Below are positions 26,179 to 35,144 of a DNA stretch of 64,000 nucleotides, piece after piece. The notes beneath the pieces are model-generated. The model did no database searches. It was not told the DNA's origin and worked only from the letters and a program-made list of their open reading frames with translations. A program made the translations under genes and the position numbers. The DNA is from Micromonospora thermarum. Lineage in GTDB: Bacteria; Actinomycetota; Actinomycetes; Mycobacteriales; Micromonosporaceae. Each line of letters begins with the position of its first letter. Position 1 is the stretch's first letter. The stretch covers positions 62,001 through 126,000 of the forward strand of contig NZ_JAATEO010000012.1 of assembly GCF_012034245.1 (NCBI RefSeq), written 5' to 3'.

Positions 26179-27348
26179 TCATGCGTGGCCGCCGATGCGC
26201 GCGAGCGGCTGCCCCGGCGCGACCGGGTCGTCGTGGTGGGCCAGCCACTCGGTGAGGAGGCCGTTGTCGTGCGCGGTCACCTCGACCGCGCCCTGGCGGG
26301 TGGCGATGTGGCCGATGACCTGCCCGCTGCGCAGGTCGGCGCCCTCGGCCAGGTCCTCCGCCGGGCTGAACGTGCCGGCCGCGGGGGAGACCACGACCCG
26401 GAACTGGATCACCGGCTCGTGGCCGCCGAGCCCGCTGTGCCGGGCGATCAGGTCCCGCGCGGCGGGCAGGTCGTCCGGGGTGTTCAGGGTGACGACCTCC
26501 GGGGCGGCGGCGCCCTTCAGCTCCCGCTTGACCAGACCGGCGAGGGTACCGGCCGGCGGCAGCTCGATCACGCCGGTGACACCGAGGTCGGCCAGCGTCC
26601 GCATGCAGAGGTCCCAGCGGACCGGGGCGGTGACCTGGCGGACCAGCCGCTGCACCATCTCCCGCCCGTGGTTCACGGCCGAGCCGTCCAGGTTCGACAG
26701 CAGGATGCGGGCCGGGTCGGTCGGCGTGATCCCGGCCGCCACCGCCGCCAGCGCCGCCTCCGCCGGGGCCATGTACGGCGTGTGGAAGGCGCCGGCCACC
26801 TGGAGCCGGATGATGCGGGTGCGGGCCGGCGGCTCGGCGGCGAGCCGGTCCAGCCCGTCCAGCGCGCCGGCGGCGACGACCTGCCCCGCGCCGTTGCGGT
26901 TGGCCGGGTGCAGCCCGTGCTTCTCGATGACGGCGAGCACCTCGTCCGGGTCGCCGCCCAGCACGGCGGCCATCCCGGTCGGCTCCAGGGCGCAGGCGGC
27001 GGCCATCTCGCGGCCCCGGACGCCGGCCAGGGTGATCGCGGCCTCCGGCGGGAGCACCCCGGCGAGCGCCGCCGCGCCCAGCTCGCCGACGCTGTGGCCG
27101 GCGGTGAGGGCGACGTCGTACATCGGCAGGTGCTCGGCGGCGAGCAGCGCCGCCGCCACCAGCAGCGGCTGGGTGCGGGCGGTGTCCTTGATCTCGTCGG
27201 CGTCGGCGGCCGTGCCGAGGTGGACCAGGTCGACCCCGGCGAGCGCGGACCACCAGCGCAGCCGCGCCTCGGTGCCGGGCAGGTCGAGCCAGGGGGTCAG
27301 GAAGCCGGGTTTCTGCGAACCCTGGCCGGGGGAGAGTACGGCGAGCAC
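26179..27348 (-). CDS. fabD: Malonyl-CoA:ACP transacylase with a C-terminal barrel-sandwich (lipoyl-like) domain
   Basis: 389 residues. The first 310 form the acyltransferase: VLSPGQGSQKPGFL, nucleophile GHSVGELGAAALAG, GREMAAAC and the AFHTPYM histidine. Residues about 315-389 are extra: after VIQFRVVVSPAAGTFSPAED comes GQVIGHIATRQGAVEVTAHD and then GLLTEWLAHHDDPVAPGQPL, the fold pattern of a biotinyl/lipoyl barrel. The lysine-bearing hairpin tip is absent, so it is not expected to be modified. GTG at 27348 is the start before the first strand. First catalytic gene of the operon after fasR; the operator candidate at 27414-27434 lies upstream. Confidence 0.92.
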   Translation of the reverse strand: MLAVLSPGQGSQKPGFLTPWLDLPGTEARLRWWSALAGVDLVHLGTAADADEIKDTARTQPLLVAAALLAAEHLPMYDVALTAGHSVGELGAAALAGVLPPEAAITLAGVRGREMAAACALEPTGMAAVLGGDPDEVLAVIEKHGLHPANRNGAGQVVAAGALDGLDRLAAEPPARTRIIRLQVAGAFHTPYMAPAEAALAAVAAGITPTDPARILLSNLDGSAVNHGREMVQRLVRQVTAPVRWDLCMRTLADLGVTGVIELPPAGTLAGLVKRELKGAAAPEVVTLNTPDDLPAARDLIARHSGLGGHEPVIQFRVVVSPAAGTFSPAEDLAEGADLRSGQVIGHIATRQGAVEVTAHDNGLLTEWLAHHDDPVAPGQPLARIGGHA

Positions 27349-27413
27349 GTCTATGACTCTCCCGGATACGCGCGGGTAGCGCTGTGCCGCCCCCGACCAA
27401 ACCGCACTAGGAC

Positions 27414-27434
27414 CTTTGTATGGATCCTACAAAG
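27414..27434. promoter_or_regulatory. Palindrome at the fasR-fabD junction, candidate FasR operator
   Basis: CTTTGTA and TACAAAG flank TGGATCC, giving a perfect 7-bp dyad with a 7-base centre. It overlaps the fasR stop codon (27427-27429) and lies 66 bp upstream of the fabD start. FasR is known in Streptomyces to activate the fabD promoter; linking it to this sequence is inference. Confidence 0.5.
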
Positions 27435-28680
27435 ATCGGTCGTGGTCATCACTCGTCTGTGATGTTTTCCTCACGCCTGGGGCCAATGTCTGGGTCGGGA
27501 CCACTGTGACCACCGGGTCCAGACGGCCGACGGTGAGCGCCACCTGGAGCGCGTACGCGTCCCGCGCCGAGAGCGGCGAGAACCCGGTGACCTCGGAGAT
27601 CCGGCGCAGCCGGTAGCGCACCGTGTTCGGATGCACGAACAGTGCCCGGGCAGCACTCTCCAGCGTCCCGCCGGCGGTGAAGAAGGCGTCCAGCGTCTCC
27701 AGCAGCTCGCCACCCGCGCGGACCAGCGTCGCGTACACGTCGTGCCGCAGCCGCCGGCGGGCCTCCGCATCCCCGGCGAGTGCCCGCTCCGGCAGCAGGT
27801 CGGCGGCCGGCACCGGCCGTGGCGCGGACGGCCAGGCCGGCGCGGCCCGGAACCCGGCGAGGGCGGCGCGGGCCGACTCGGTGGCCTCGTCCAGGCTCGG
27901 CACGGCCGGACCGACCACGACCGGCCCCTCCCCGAACGCGTCGAGCAGCTCGCCGGTCGCCGCCACCGGGTCGGCGGCCCCACCGAGCACGATGACCAGC
28001 CGGTCCCCGTGCACGCCGCCGATCACCTCGACGCCGATCCGCCGCGCATGCCGGTAGACCGTGTGCAGCACCGCCGACACCTCGCCGCCGGGGGAGCGGC
28101 CCACGGCCACCGCCACCGGCGGGGCGTCCGTCCAGCCGAGCGCGGCGGCCCGGCTGGCCAGCACGTCCGGCGAGTCGCCGCGCAACAGCGCGTCCACCAG
28201 CAGCGCCTGGAGCCGGGCGTCCCACGAGCCACGGGACTCGGCGGCGCGCGCGTACACCCGCGCGGCGGCGAAGGCGATCTCCCGGGAGAAGCGCAGCACC
28301 GCCTCCCGCAGCTGCGGCTCCTCGCCCGGGGCGGCCAGGTGCGGGACCTGCTCCTCCACCACGTCGATGGTCACCTTGATCAGGGCCACGGTCTGCTGGA
28401 GGCTGATCGAGCGGGCGAGGGCCTGCGGCGCGGTCGCGAAGACCTCGTCGGAGACCTCCTGGGTGCTGTCGGCGGTGCCCCCGCCGGACCGCAGCCACTG
28501 CACCAGCGAGCGCGCGCCGGCCTGGGCCACCAGCATGACCCACGAGCGCTGGTCGGCCGGGAGCGCGCGGAACCACGGAAGGGTCTCGTCCATCCGCGCC
28601 ACGCTGGCGGTCGCCAACGCCCCGGCCGCCCGCTCGATGCGGCGCAGGGTGGCCGTCAGCTCGGTGTCCGGCTCGCTCAC
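27427..28680 (-). CDS. fasR: PucR-family activator of fatty-acid synthesis, FasR
   Basis: 417 residues. A helical N-terminal half (SISLQQTVALIKVTIDVVEE) leads to a central GGDEF-like region and a C-terminal PucR HTH: LLETLDAFFTAGGTLESAAR, LFVHPNTVRYRLRRISEVTG. The position directly upstream of fabD-fabH-acpP-fabF is that of FasR in Streptomyces coelicolor, which binds the fabD promoter and activates the cluster, and of the related mycobacterial FasR. GTG at 28680 is the earliest start; its ribosome site is weak. Confidence 0.9.
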   Translation of the reverse strand: MSEPDTELTATLRRIERAAGALATASVARMDETLPWFRALPADQRSWVMLVAQAGARSLVQWLRSGGGTADSTQEVSDEVFATAPQALARSISLQQTVALIKVTIDVVEEQVPHLAAPGEEPQLREAVLRFSREIAFAAARVYARAAESRGSWDARLQALLVDALLRGDSPDVLASRAAALGWTDAPPVAVAVGRSPGGEVSAVLHTVYRHARRIGVEVIGGVHGDRLVIVLGGAADPVAATGELLDAFGEGPVVVGPAVPSLDEATESARAALAGFRAAPAWPSAPRPVPAADLLPERALAGDAEARRRLRHDVYATLVRAGGELLETLDAFFTAGGTLESAARALFVHPNTVRYRLRRISEVTGFSPLSARDAYALQVALTVGRLDPVVTVVPTQTLAPGVRKTSQTSDDHDRSL

Positions 28681-28921
28681 CGCCCCAGCCTGACACGCCG
28701 TGACCTGGGCCGCCGTGCCGGGGCGGCTCCGGGCGTCCCCCGGTCCCGGTCAGCCGGCCCGCCCGGTCCGTGCCGCCCGGTCCGCGCGCCGGCCCCCGGC
28801 CGTCCCTGGCCGGCCCCGGCCGTGCGGCCCCGGCGTCGACGGTTCCTCGATCGACACGATGCCGCCGGCATGGTGGTCTCCGCGCCGTCGGGATCCCCCG
28901 ATGCCGGCGGCATTGAGCGGA

Positions 28922-29946
28922 TCACGCTCCGGCGGGCGCGACACCCCCGGCCGGGCCGCCCGGCTCCGGTGCCGTGCCGCCGGGCGTCGGCTCCGCTGCC
29001 GCGCCGCCGGGCGCCGGCGTCGGTCCGGCCGGCGGGGGTACGGGCAGACCCAGCTCCTGGGCCAGGATGGCGGCCTGCACCCGGCTGCGCAGGTCGAGCG
29101 TGGCGAGAATCCGGCTGACGTGTGTCTTCAACCGGGCGGGGGTCGCCTCCGCCGTGGCGTCCTCGCCCGCACCACCGTCGGCCGGCCCGCGCAGCAGCCC
29201 GATCATCTGCCGCATCTCGGCCAGCCCCTGCACGCTGTTCTCCCGGATCACCCGCAGGGCCGAGTCCACCTGCGACCGGTCCAGCCCCGGCACGGACAGC
29301 ACGCCGTCGCGTGGATCGCCACCGCGCTCAGATGGTTGGCGACGACGTCGTGCAGCTCCCGCGCCATCCGGGCCCGCTCGGCGCTCACCGCCTGCCGTCG
29401 GTCCAGCTCCACCAGCCGGGCGGTCTGCTCGGCGCGGACCCGCTCGGCGGCGGCCTGGTCGCGGTACTGGCGAACGCTCAGTCCGGTGATCACCGGCAGC
29501 ACCCCGGCGAGCACCACCGGAGCCGCGAAGCCGATCCCCTGCCAGCGGCCCAGCACCAGGACGCCGGCTGCCGCCGCGAGCACGCTCAGCGCCACGGTGA
29601 CCCGCAGGAGCCGCCGCCAGGTCCGGGCCGAGCCGTACACGCAGGCGTCGTAGAGCACCTGCGTGTAGATGAGGACGGTCGCCAGCGACCCGCCCAGGGC
29701 GAGGTCGGCCAGCACCGCCACCGTGCCCAGCGCGAGGCTCGCGCGGGTCGCGATCCGGCGCAGCCCGACCGCCACGCACACCGCCATCAGCGGTAGGAGG
29801 AACAGTCGTTCCGGCGCACCCGTACCGCCGGGCAGCTGGGGCTGGGTGCCCAGCCCGTACAGGAGCAGGCCGCCGGCGAGTGACGCGCCCGCCAGCGCGA
29901 GGTCGCGGCCGCGGGTGTCCGGCCCGAGCCACGGTGGCGGTCGCAT
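28922..29946 (-). pseudogene. Two-component remnant: sensor kinase fused by deletion to a response-regulator tail
   Basis: From ATG 29946 the frame encodes several transmembrane helices and a HisKA_3 dimerisation helix with the phospho-acceptor ARMARELHDVVANHLSAVAI. A single-base deletion near 29300-29306 then shifts the frame: restoring one G gives the usual ATAVLSVPGLDRSQVDSALR. The frame continues to EMRQMIGLLRG. There, instead of the HATPase_c domain, it jumps to RLKTHVSRILATLDLRSRVQ, the last helices of a NarL-type HTH, with a Pro/Gly tail to the stop at 28922. The ATPase domain, receiver domain and most of the HTH are missing, so neither signalling half can work. Confidence 0.8.
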
Positions 29947-30143
29947 GGCCTCGATCCCACCACAGCCGCGCCCGTCCCGGCTCCGACCGGGGACGGAGGC
30001 CGTCCCGCCGGAGGACGATCTTCCCCCGCCGCCCGCACCGCTGAACCGGGTACGTGCTGCACAGCTCGTCGGGCCCGGCCAGTACGGTGACAGGGCACGC
30101 CGGGCTGTCACCGGCGCGCGACGGCGAGCGTGAGGAGACCGGG

Positions 30144-30476
30144 ATGGCGCACGGGGAGGCCGACCACGGCTGCGCCCAGGGCGAGCCCTGCCGGCCGGGC
30201 CACCACGAGCAGCCGGCGGCCAAGCACCACCGGCGGATCATCGGCGGGGCGCCGGCCCACCCGGGCGAGGCACCCACCGGGCGGCTGCCCGAGCGTGCCG
30301 AGGACGAGGCCGCGGTGCCGCGCCAGCGATCGGCGGAGCTGGTGCCACCGGTCGACGACGCGACCGCCGGATGCCGCAGTGACCTGCCCGGTTGGGCGGG
30401 CGCGCACCGGCACGGTCCGGTCCGGCCCCGGCAGCGGGCCACCCGTCGGGAGCGACCGCCACGCCGTTGGTGCTGA
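30144..30476 (+). CDS. Small His/Arg/Pro-rich protein, unknown
   Basis: 110 residues with no recognised family. It starts MAHGEADHGCAQGEPCRPGH, is rich in His, Arg and Pro throughout and has four cysteines. Reasons to believe it: GTGAGGAGACCGGG immediately before ATG 30144 is a strong ribosome site, and third positions are almost all G or C in this frame. Reasons for doubt: composition is that of disordered protein and the locus is eroded on both sides. It could bind metal through its His/Cys content (inference). Confidence 0.45.
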   Translation: MAHGEADHGCAQGEPCRPGHHEQPAAKHHRRIIGGAPAHPGEAPTGRLPERAEDEAAVPRQRSAELVPPVDDATAGCRSDLPGWAGAHRHGPVRPRQRATRRERPPRRWC

Positions 30477-30512
30477 CCCCTCGCCTGTCGCCCGGCCGTT
30501 AGCGTGGTGGTC

Positions 30513-30785
30513 GTGAAGGCCATCGCGCTCGACGAGTACGGCTCCGCCGACCTGCGCACCGTGCGGGAGCTGCCCGATCCGCCGGTCGGTCCGGACGTCG
30601 TCCTCGGCGGCAGCTACGTCTTCGTCACGCCGTCGACCGCGGACCTGAGCGTGCTCGCCGGGCTGGTGGACGTGGGCCGGTTGACCGTCCACGTGGCACG
30701 GACATTCCCCCTCGACCAGGCCGCGGACGCGCACCGCCTGGTCGAGACGGGCCACGTCCGCGGCAAGGTGGTCCTGGAGATGTGA
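30513..30785 (+). pseudogene. Internally deleted zinc-type alcohol dehydrogenase/quinone oxidoreductase
   Basis: 90 codons. The first 30 read as the start of an NADP-dependent oxidoreductase (VKAIALDEYGSADLRTVREL, PDPPVGPDVV). Directly after, GGSYVFVTPSTADLSVLAGL and TFPLDQAADAHRLVETGHVR are the extreme C-terminus of the same family. About 200 residues, including the whole nucleotide-binding domain, are gone, and the join is in frame. It may still be translated but cannot bind cofactor. Confidence 0.8.
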
Positions 30786-30803
30786 GGGGCCCGGCGGTGG
30801 GCG

Positions 30804-31454
30804 TCAGCGCGTCCGGCGACGGATCAGCAGCGCGATCCCGGCCAGACCGGACGTGATCGTGAGCATGACGGCCACGTTGAGCAGCAGCAGCCGCTGCAGC
30901 TCGCCCAGCGCCTCGTCGAGGTCGCGGGCGGGGTTGATGGCGTGCTCCGGGATGACCCGCTCCCCGCCGCCGACGCCACCGCTGACGGTGTCGAACTGGC
31001 GCTCCAGCGGCACGCCGACACTCCGCAGGGTCTCCGACATGGTGAGTCGGCCGAGGAACCAGCCGGCGGTGGTCCGCCGCGAGTCCGGCTGCTTGGCGGG
31101 CCGGTAGACGCGCGGGCCGCCGGCTGCCTTCGGGTACAGGTCGTACGTCTGCTTGGGCGTGTCACCGGACAGCACCACGATCGTGTACTTCGGACCCAGG
31201 TCGGCCTTGCGCGGACCGGTGGTCTGGCCGGCGCGGCCGAGGAAGTTCACCTGATCGATGACGGCCACGACCTCGGCCGGGTGGCGGTTGGCGCGGAGCC
31301 GCAGCGGTTCGGCCAGTCCCTCGCCGGTGATGTCCACGCCCGCGGGCGGCGGCTTCGGGGCCGCTTTCGCCGGGTCGGCCAGACCGAGTGCCAGCACCCC
31401 CGTCGCGAGGGCACCCGCTAACAGGGCGACAAGTCGCCGTACCCTTCGGACCAT
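30804..31454 (-). CDS. Secreted, C-terminally anchored protein of unknown function
   Basis: 216 residues. A signal peptide (RRLVALLAGALATGVLALGL, cleavage near AKAAP) precedes an extracellular region of about 150 residues with ITGEGLAEPLRLRANRHPAE and KYTIVVLSGDTPKQTYDLYP. One transmembrane helix near the C-terminus (NVAVMLTITSGLAGIALLI) ends in RRRTR, so the bulk is outside the cell. Family not recognised. ATG at 31454 has GGCGAGGAGG upstream. Divergent from copC across about 225 bp. Confidence 0.8.
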   Translation of the reverse strand: MVRRVRRLVALLAGALATGVLALGLADPAKAAPKPPPAGVDITGEGLAEPLRLRANRHPAEVVAVIDQVNFLGRAGQTTGPRKADLGPKYTIVVLSGDTPKQTYDLYPKAAGGPRVYRPAKQPDSRRTTAGWFLGRLTMSETLRSVGVPLERQFDTVSGGVGGGERVIPEHAINPARDLDEALGELQRLLLLNVAVMLTITSGLAGIALLIRRRTR

Positions 31455-31680
31455 CGCCGCCTCCTCGCCCCGTTCGATGGATGGCTTCGCTGCAGGTCAC
31501 GCATTGCTGGGTCGGCGGAGGTGACCGGACGCGCAGGCCGGATGCCCACCCTAAGACTCCGCCGCACGGCGATCGGTTGCAGCTTGTGGAACTGTTATTG
31601 GAACTATCTGCGATCACCGGCCGACTAACTCCTCGGCGTCCGTTGATCAGCGGGCGGATCGTACCTTTCGGGAGGGGTAC

Positions 31681-32289
31681 ATGGGGGGCAGGGTTGCACG
31701 TGTGGCGGGTGCCTGGCCAGTGGTGTTCGGCGTGGCGCTCGGTGTGTCGCTGCTGGCGCCGCCGGCGCCGGCCGCCGCGCACAATCAGCTGACCGGCAGC
31801 GACCCGCGCGACGGCGCACGCATCGCCACGGCGCCCGCCCGGATCGAGCTGCGCTTCCTGGCGAAGCCCGACCCCGTCACGACGAAGGTCACCGTCACCG
31901 GGCCGGACAACGTGGCGGCGGCCGGCGGCGCACCGACGTTCTCCGGCACCCGGGTGAGTGTGCCGTTCCGGCCCGGCCGCGCCGGGCTCTACATCGTCGG
32001 CTACCAGGTCCAGTCCAGCGACGGGCACCCGATCTCCGGTGAGGTCCGGTTCGCCCTGACCACCGGCACCCCCGCCGACCCGTCGGTCTCCGCCACCCCG
32101 TCGGCATCGACGGGTTCGCCGGCGACCGCGTCGGCCGACCCGAGCCCGGCCGGCACCACCGGAGCGGCCGAATCGACGGCTCGGGGGAGCGACGAAGGCT
32201 CCCCCTGGCTCTGGGCGGGCCTCGGCGTCCTCGCGCTGGTGGGAGCCGGAGTGGCCACCGTCGCCCTCCGCCGCCGCCGGACACCCTGA
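31681..32289 (+). CDS. CopC-domain copper-binding protein with C-terminal membrane anchor
   Basis: 202 residues. The signal peptide ends APAAA just before His34 (HNQLTGSDPRDGARI), which becomes the mature N-terminal His of the Cu(II) site in CopC proteins. The second site element SSDGHPISGEVRFAL is present. A Ser/Thr/Ala/Pro linker leads to a transmembrane helix (LWAGLGVLALVGAGVATVAL) and RRRR. It binds copper at the cell surface. No CopD is adjacent. ATG at 31681 has GGGAGGGG upstream. Confidence 0.88.
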   Translation: MGGRVARVAGAWPVVFGVALGVSLLAPPAPAAAHNQLTGSDPRDGARIATAPARIELRFLAKPDPVTTKVTVTGPDNVAAAGGAPTFSGTRVSVPFRPGRAGLYIVGYQVQSSDGHPISGEVRFALTTGTPADPSVSATPSASTGSPATASADPSPAGTTGAAESTARGSDEGSPWLWAGLGVLALVGAGVATVALRRRRTP

Positions 32290-32301
32290 CCCCGACCCAC
32301 C

Positions 32302-32384
32302 CCTCCCGCGATCTTGCACTTTCTGCCCCGGCAAACCCCGTGAAAGGGGCGAACCGGGGGCCGAAAGTGCAAGATCGCGGGAGG
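32302..32384. repeat. Long inverted repeat (22-bp arms), interspersed-hairpin type, also a bidirectional terminator
   Basis: CCTCCCGCGATCTTGCACTTTC (32302-32323) and its exact reverse complement (32363-32384) surround 39 nt that themselves pair (GCCCCGG with CCGGGG). It sits between the convergent ends of the CopC gene and gltX. The low-GC core of the arms, GATCTTGCACTTT, is unlike the surrounding DNA. Confidence 0.8.
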
Positions 32385-32413
32385 CTGGTGGGCCAAGGTT
32401 GGCGGGCCGCGGG

Positions 32414-33823
32414 TCAGAACAGGCGGAGGCGGGCCGCGCGGAGGCGGGTCAGGGTGCGGTCGCGGTTCAGAACCTCGAGCGACTCGAAGAGCGGGAGGCC
32501 GACGGTGCGGCCGGTGACCGCGACCCGGACCGGCGCCTGGGCCTTGCCCAGCTTGAGGCCCCGCTCCGCGCCGACCGCCTCCAGCGCGGACTTGATCGAC
32601 TCGGCGTCCCAGGAGTCCAGCGCCTCGAAGGCCGCGACCGCCGCGTCCAGCAGCTCCGCCGCGCCCTCCTTCATCGCCTTCGCCCAGGCCGCCTCGTCGA
32701 TCAGCGGCGACTCGAGGAACAGGAAGTCGACGTTCGGCACGATCTCGCTGAGCACCGCGATCCGGGTCTGCGCCAGCGGCGCGACCGCGGCGAACACGTC
32801 GGCGTCGAACTCCTCCGGCTGCCACGGCGGCGGCGCGATGGTGTCGGTGCCGGTGAGCCACGGCTGGCACGCCGCGATGAACTCGGCGAGCGGCAGCGCC
32901 CGGATGTACTCACCGTTGAACGCGCGCAGCTTCTTCTCGTCGAAGAACGCGGGGGAGGGGTTGACCTCCTCCAGCCGGAACTCGTCCTCGATCACCGACC
33001 AGGGCACGATCTCACGGTCGCCGGACGGCGCCCAGCCGAGCAGCATCAGGTAGTTGCGCATCGCGTCGGCCAGGTAGCCCTCGTCGCGGTACGCCTCGAG
33101 GGCGACCTTGTCGCGGCGCTTGGAGAGCTTCTGCCGCTTCTCGTTGACCACGACCGGGACGTGCGCCCAGACCGGGGGCTTGACGCCCAGCGCGTCCCAG
33201 AGAAGCTGCTGCTTGGGGGTGTTGGGCAGGTGCTCCTCGGCCCGGATCACGTGGGTGATCCCCATGGTCATGTCGTCGACCACGTTGGCCAGCAGGAAGA
33301 CCGGGGACCCGTCACCGCGGGCGATGACGAAGTCCTCGATGTGCCTGTTCTCGAAGGTGGGCTCGCCGCGGATCAGGTCCACCACGACGGTCGCGCCCTC
33401 GTCCGGCGTACGGAAGCGCAGCGCCCGTCCCGCACCGGGCTCCAGACCCCGGTCGCGGCAGAAGCCGTCGTAGCCGGAGTGCTGCGAGCCGGTCCGCGCC
33501 TGCACAGCCTCCCGGGTGCAGTCGCAGTAGTACGCGCGGCCGCCCTCGTACAGCCGGGTCGCGGCGGCGCGGTGCTCGCCCGCGTACGACGACTGGAAGT
33601 ACGGGCCCTCGTAGCTGCCCCGGGCGATGCCGATCCAGTCCAGCGCCGAGAGGATGCCCTCGGTCCACTCCGGCTTGTTGCGCGCCGCGTCGGTGTCCTC
33701 GATGCGGAGCACGAACACCCCGCCCTGCTGCTTGGCGAAGATCCAGTTCTGCAGGGCCGAGCGGGCGCCGCCGACATGGAACATTCCGGTCGGGGAGGGG
33801 GCGAAGCGTACACGTACCGTCAC
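32414..33823 (-). CDS. gltX: Glutamyl-tRNA synthetase
   Basis: 469 residues, class I. Joins glutamate to tRNA-Glu (and probably tRNA-Gln for the amidotransferase route used by actinobacteria). The HIGH motif appears as [19 protein letters not shown] and the KMSKS motif as [17 protein letters not shown] plus distal Cys suggests a zinc site near residue 100. The anticodon-binding helices fill the last 140 residues. GTG at 33823 is the only start before the first strand. Confidence 0.95.
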   Translation of the reverse strand: MTVRVRFAPSPTGMFHVGGARSALQNWIFAKQQGGVFVLRIEDTDAARNKPEWTEGILSALDWIGIARGSYEGPYFQSSYAGEHRAAATRLYEGGRAYYCDCTREAVQARTGSQHSGYDGFCRDRGLEPGAGRALRFRTPDEGATVVVDLIRGEPTFENRHIEDFVIARGDGSPVFLLANVVDDMTMGITHVIRAEEHLPNTPKQQLLWDALGVKPPVWAHVPVVVNEKRQKLSKRRDKVALEAYRDEGYLADAMRNYLMLLGWAPSGDREIVPWSVIEDEFRLEEVNPSPAFFDEKKLRAFNGEYIRALPLAEFIAACQPWLTGTDTIAPPPWQPEEFDADVFAAVAPLAQTRIAVLSEIVPNVDFLFLESPLIDEAAWAKAMKEGAAELLDAAVAAFEALDSWDAESIKSALEAVGAERGLKLGKAQAPVRVAVTGRTVGLPLFESLEVLNRDRTLTRLRAARLRLF

Positions 33824-33872
33824 GTCCCCCAGCCTACGGCGGCGCGCGACCGGGTTTGGCCAGGGGTGCGGC

Positions 33873-35144
33873 TCAGGGCACCGAGCGGATCTTCAGCACC
33901 AGGACGCTGCCCAGCACGGTGACCGCCGCGGTGGCGGCGTACAGGGTGGGGTAGCCGCCCAGGTGGACGACGATCGGCGCGGAGATCGCCGGGCCGAGCA
34001 CCTGCGGCGCCGAGTTCGCGATGTTGATCACCCCGAGGTCCTTGGCCCGGTCGGCGGCGTGGGGCAGCACCTGTGTGATGAGGGCCGCGTCCACCGAGAG
34101 GTAGACCCCGTACCCGGCGCCGAGCAGCAGGGCGGCGACCACCGCCACCGGCCAGACCGGCGCCACGGCGAGCAGCAGCGCGGCGACCGCCATGATGCCG
34201 CCGGCGGAGATCACGAAGACCTTGCGGCGTCCGGACCGGTCCGACAGCCGCCCCGCCACCACCGCGGTCGCCGCCAGCCCCACCGTGTAGAGCAGGATCA
34301 GCACCAGCAGGCCGCCCTCCGGGTCGGCCAGGCGCACCTCGTCGGTGAGGAAGTACAGCAGGTAGAGGGTGCCGAGGGCGTTGCCGAGCTGGACGAGGAA
34401 GCGGGTGACCCAGGCCCACCCGAAGTCGGGGTGGCGCCGGGGCGACACCCACATCGACGCGAGCAGCCCACGCAGCGGTGGCCGGTGCGCGGCCGGCAGC
34501 GGGTCGTCGGCGGTGAGCAGGGCGAACGGCAGGGCGAGCACCAGCACGGCGACCGCGACGGCGGCGTACCCGGCCGCGTTGCCGGTGACCACCGCCGTCA
34601 CCAGCACCACGCCGAGGACGAGGCCGAGCGCCTGCGGGATGCCGACCCAGCCGGACACGCCGCCGCGCTGCGCGACCGGCACCCGGTCGGGTACGGCGGC
34701 GGTCAGGCTGGCCAGCATCGCGTTGAAGCAGACCTGCGCGGCGACCCAGCCGAGCGTCACCCCGAGGACGGTGCGCTGCTGAGCCAGCAGCACCAGGGCG
34801 AGCGCGCCGAGCACCGCGCCGCCGGCGGTCCAGGCGTGCCGGCGGCCGAGGGCCCGCCCGCCCAGGCGCGGGGCCGTGCGGTCGGAGAGCGCACCGGCGA
34901 GCGGGTTGGCGAGCACCGCGGCCAGCGCGCCGACACCGGTGACCACGGCCAGCACGGTCTCCTTGTCGGCTGGCGCGATCCGTTCCACCTGCTGCGGCAG
35001 CAGCACCTGGATCGGGGTGAAGAACGCCATCCAGACGCCGAGGTTCGCGGTGACGAGCAGCGCGATCCAGGCCCGCCGGACCGGCACGGTCGGCTCGGCG
35101 AGCGCTGCCGGCAGCGAGGCCGGCGTCGGTTCGACGGTGGTCAC
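33873..35144 (-). CDS. MFS / glycoside-pentoside-like sugar transporter
   Basis: 423 residues with about 12 hydrophobic helices. The loop 2-3 signature reads [20 protein letters not shown], and the second-half copy [16 protein letters not shown], both typical of the superfamily. It begins [20 protein letters not shown] before the first helix. The GTG start overlaps the stop of the upstream beta-glucosidase gene by four bases (GTGA), so the pair is co-translated and a beta-glucoside or disaccharide is the probable cargo (inference). Confidence 0.87.
   Translation of the reverse strand: MTTVEPTPASLPAALAEPTVPVRRAWIALLVTANLGVWMAFFTPIQVLLPQQVERIAPADKETVLAVVTGVGALAAVLANPLAGALSDRTAPRLGGRALGRRHAWTAGGAVLGALALVLLAQQRTVLGVTLGWVAAQVCFNAMLASLTAAVPDRVPVAQRGGVSGWVGIPQALGLVLGVVLVTAVVTGNAAGYAAVAVAVLVLALPFALLTADDPLPAAHRPPLRGLLASMWVSPRRHPDFGWAWVTRFLVQLGNALGTLYLLYFLTDEVRLADPEGGLLVLILLYTVGLAATAVVAGRLSDRSGRRKVFVISAGGIMAVAALLLAVAPVWPVAVVAALLLGAGYGVYLSVDAALITQVLPHAADRAKDLGVINIANSAPQVLGPAISAPIVVHLGGYPTLYAATAAVTVLGSVLVLKIRSVP

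Noticed and set aside
30108..30755. Minus-strand frame opposite the 30144-30476 small gene
   Set aside because: It crosses the alcohol dehydrogenase remnant antisense and has no ribosome site.
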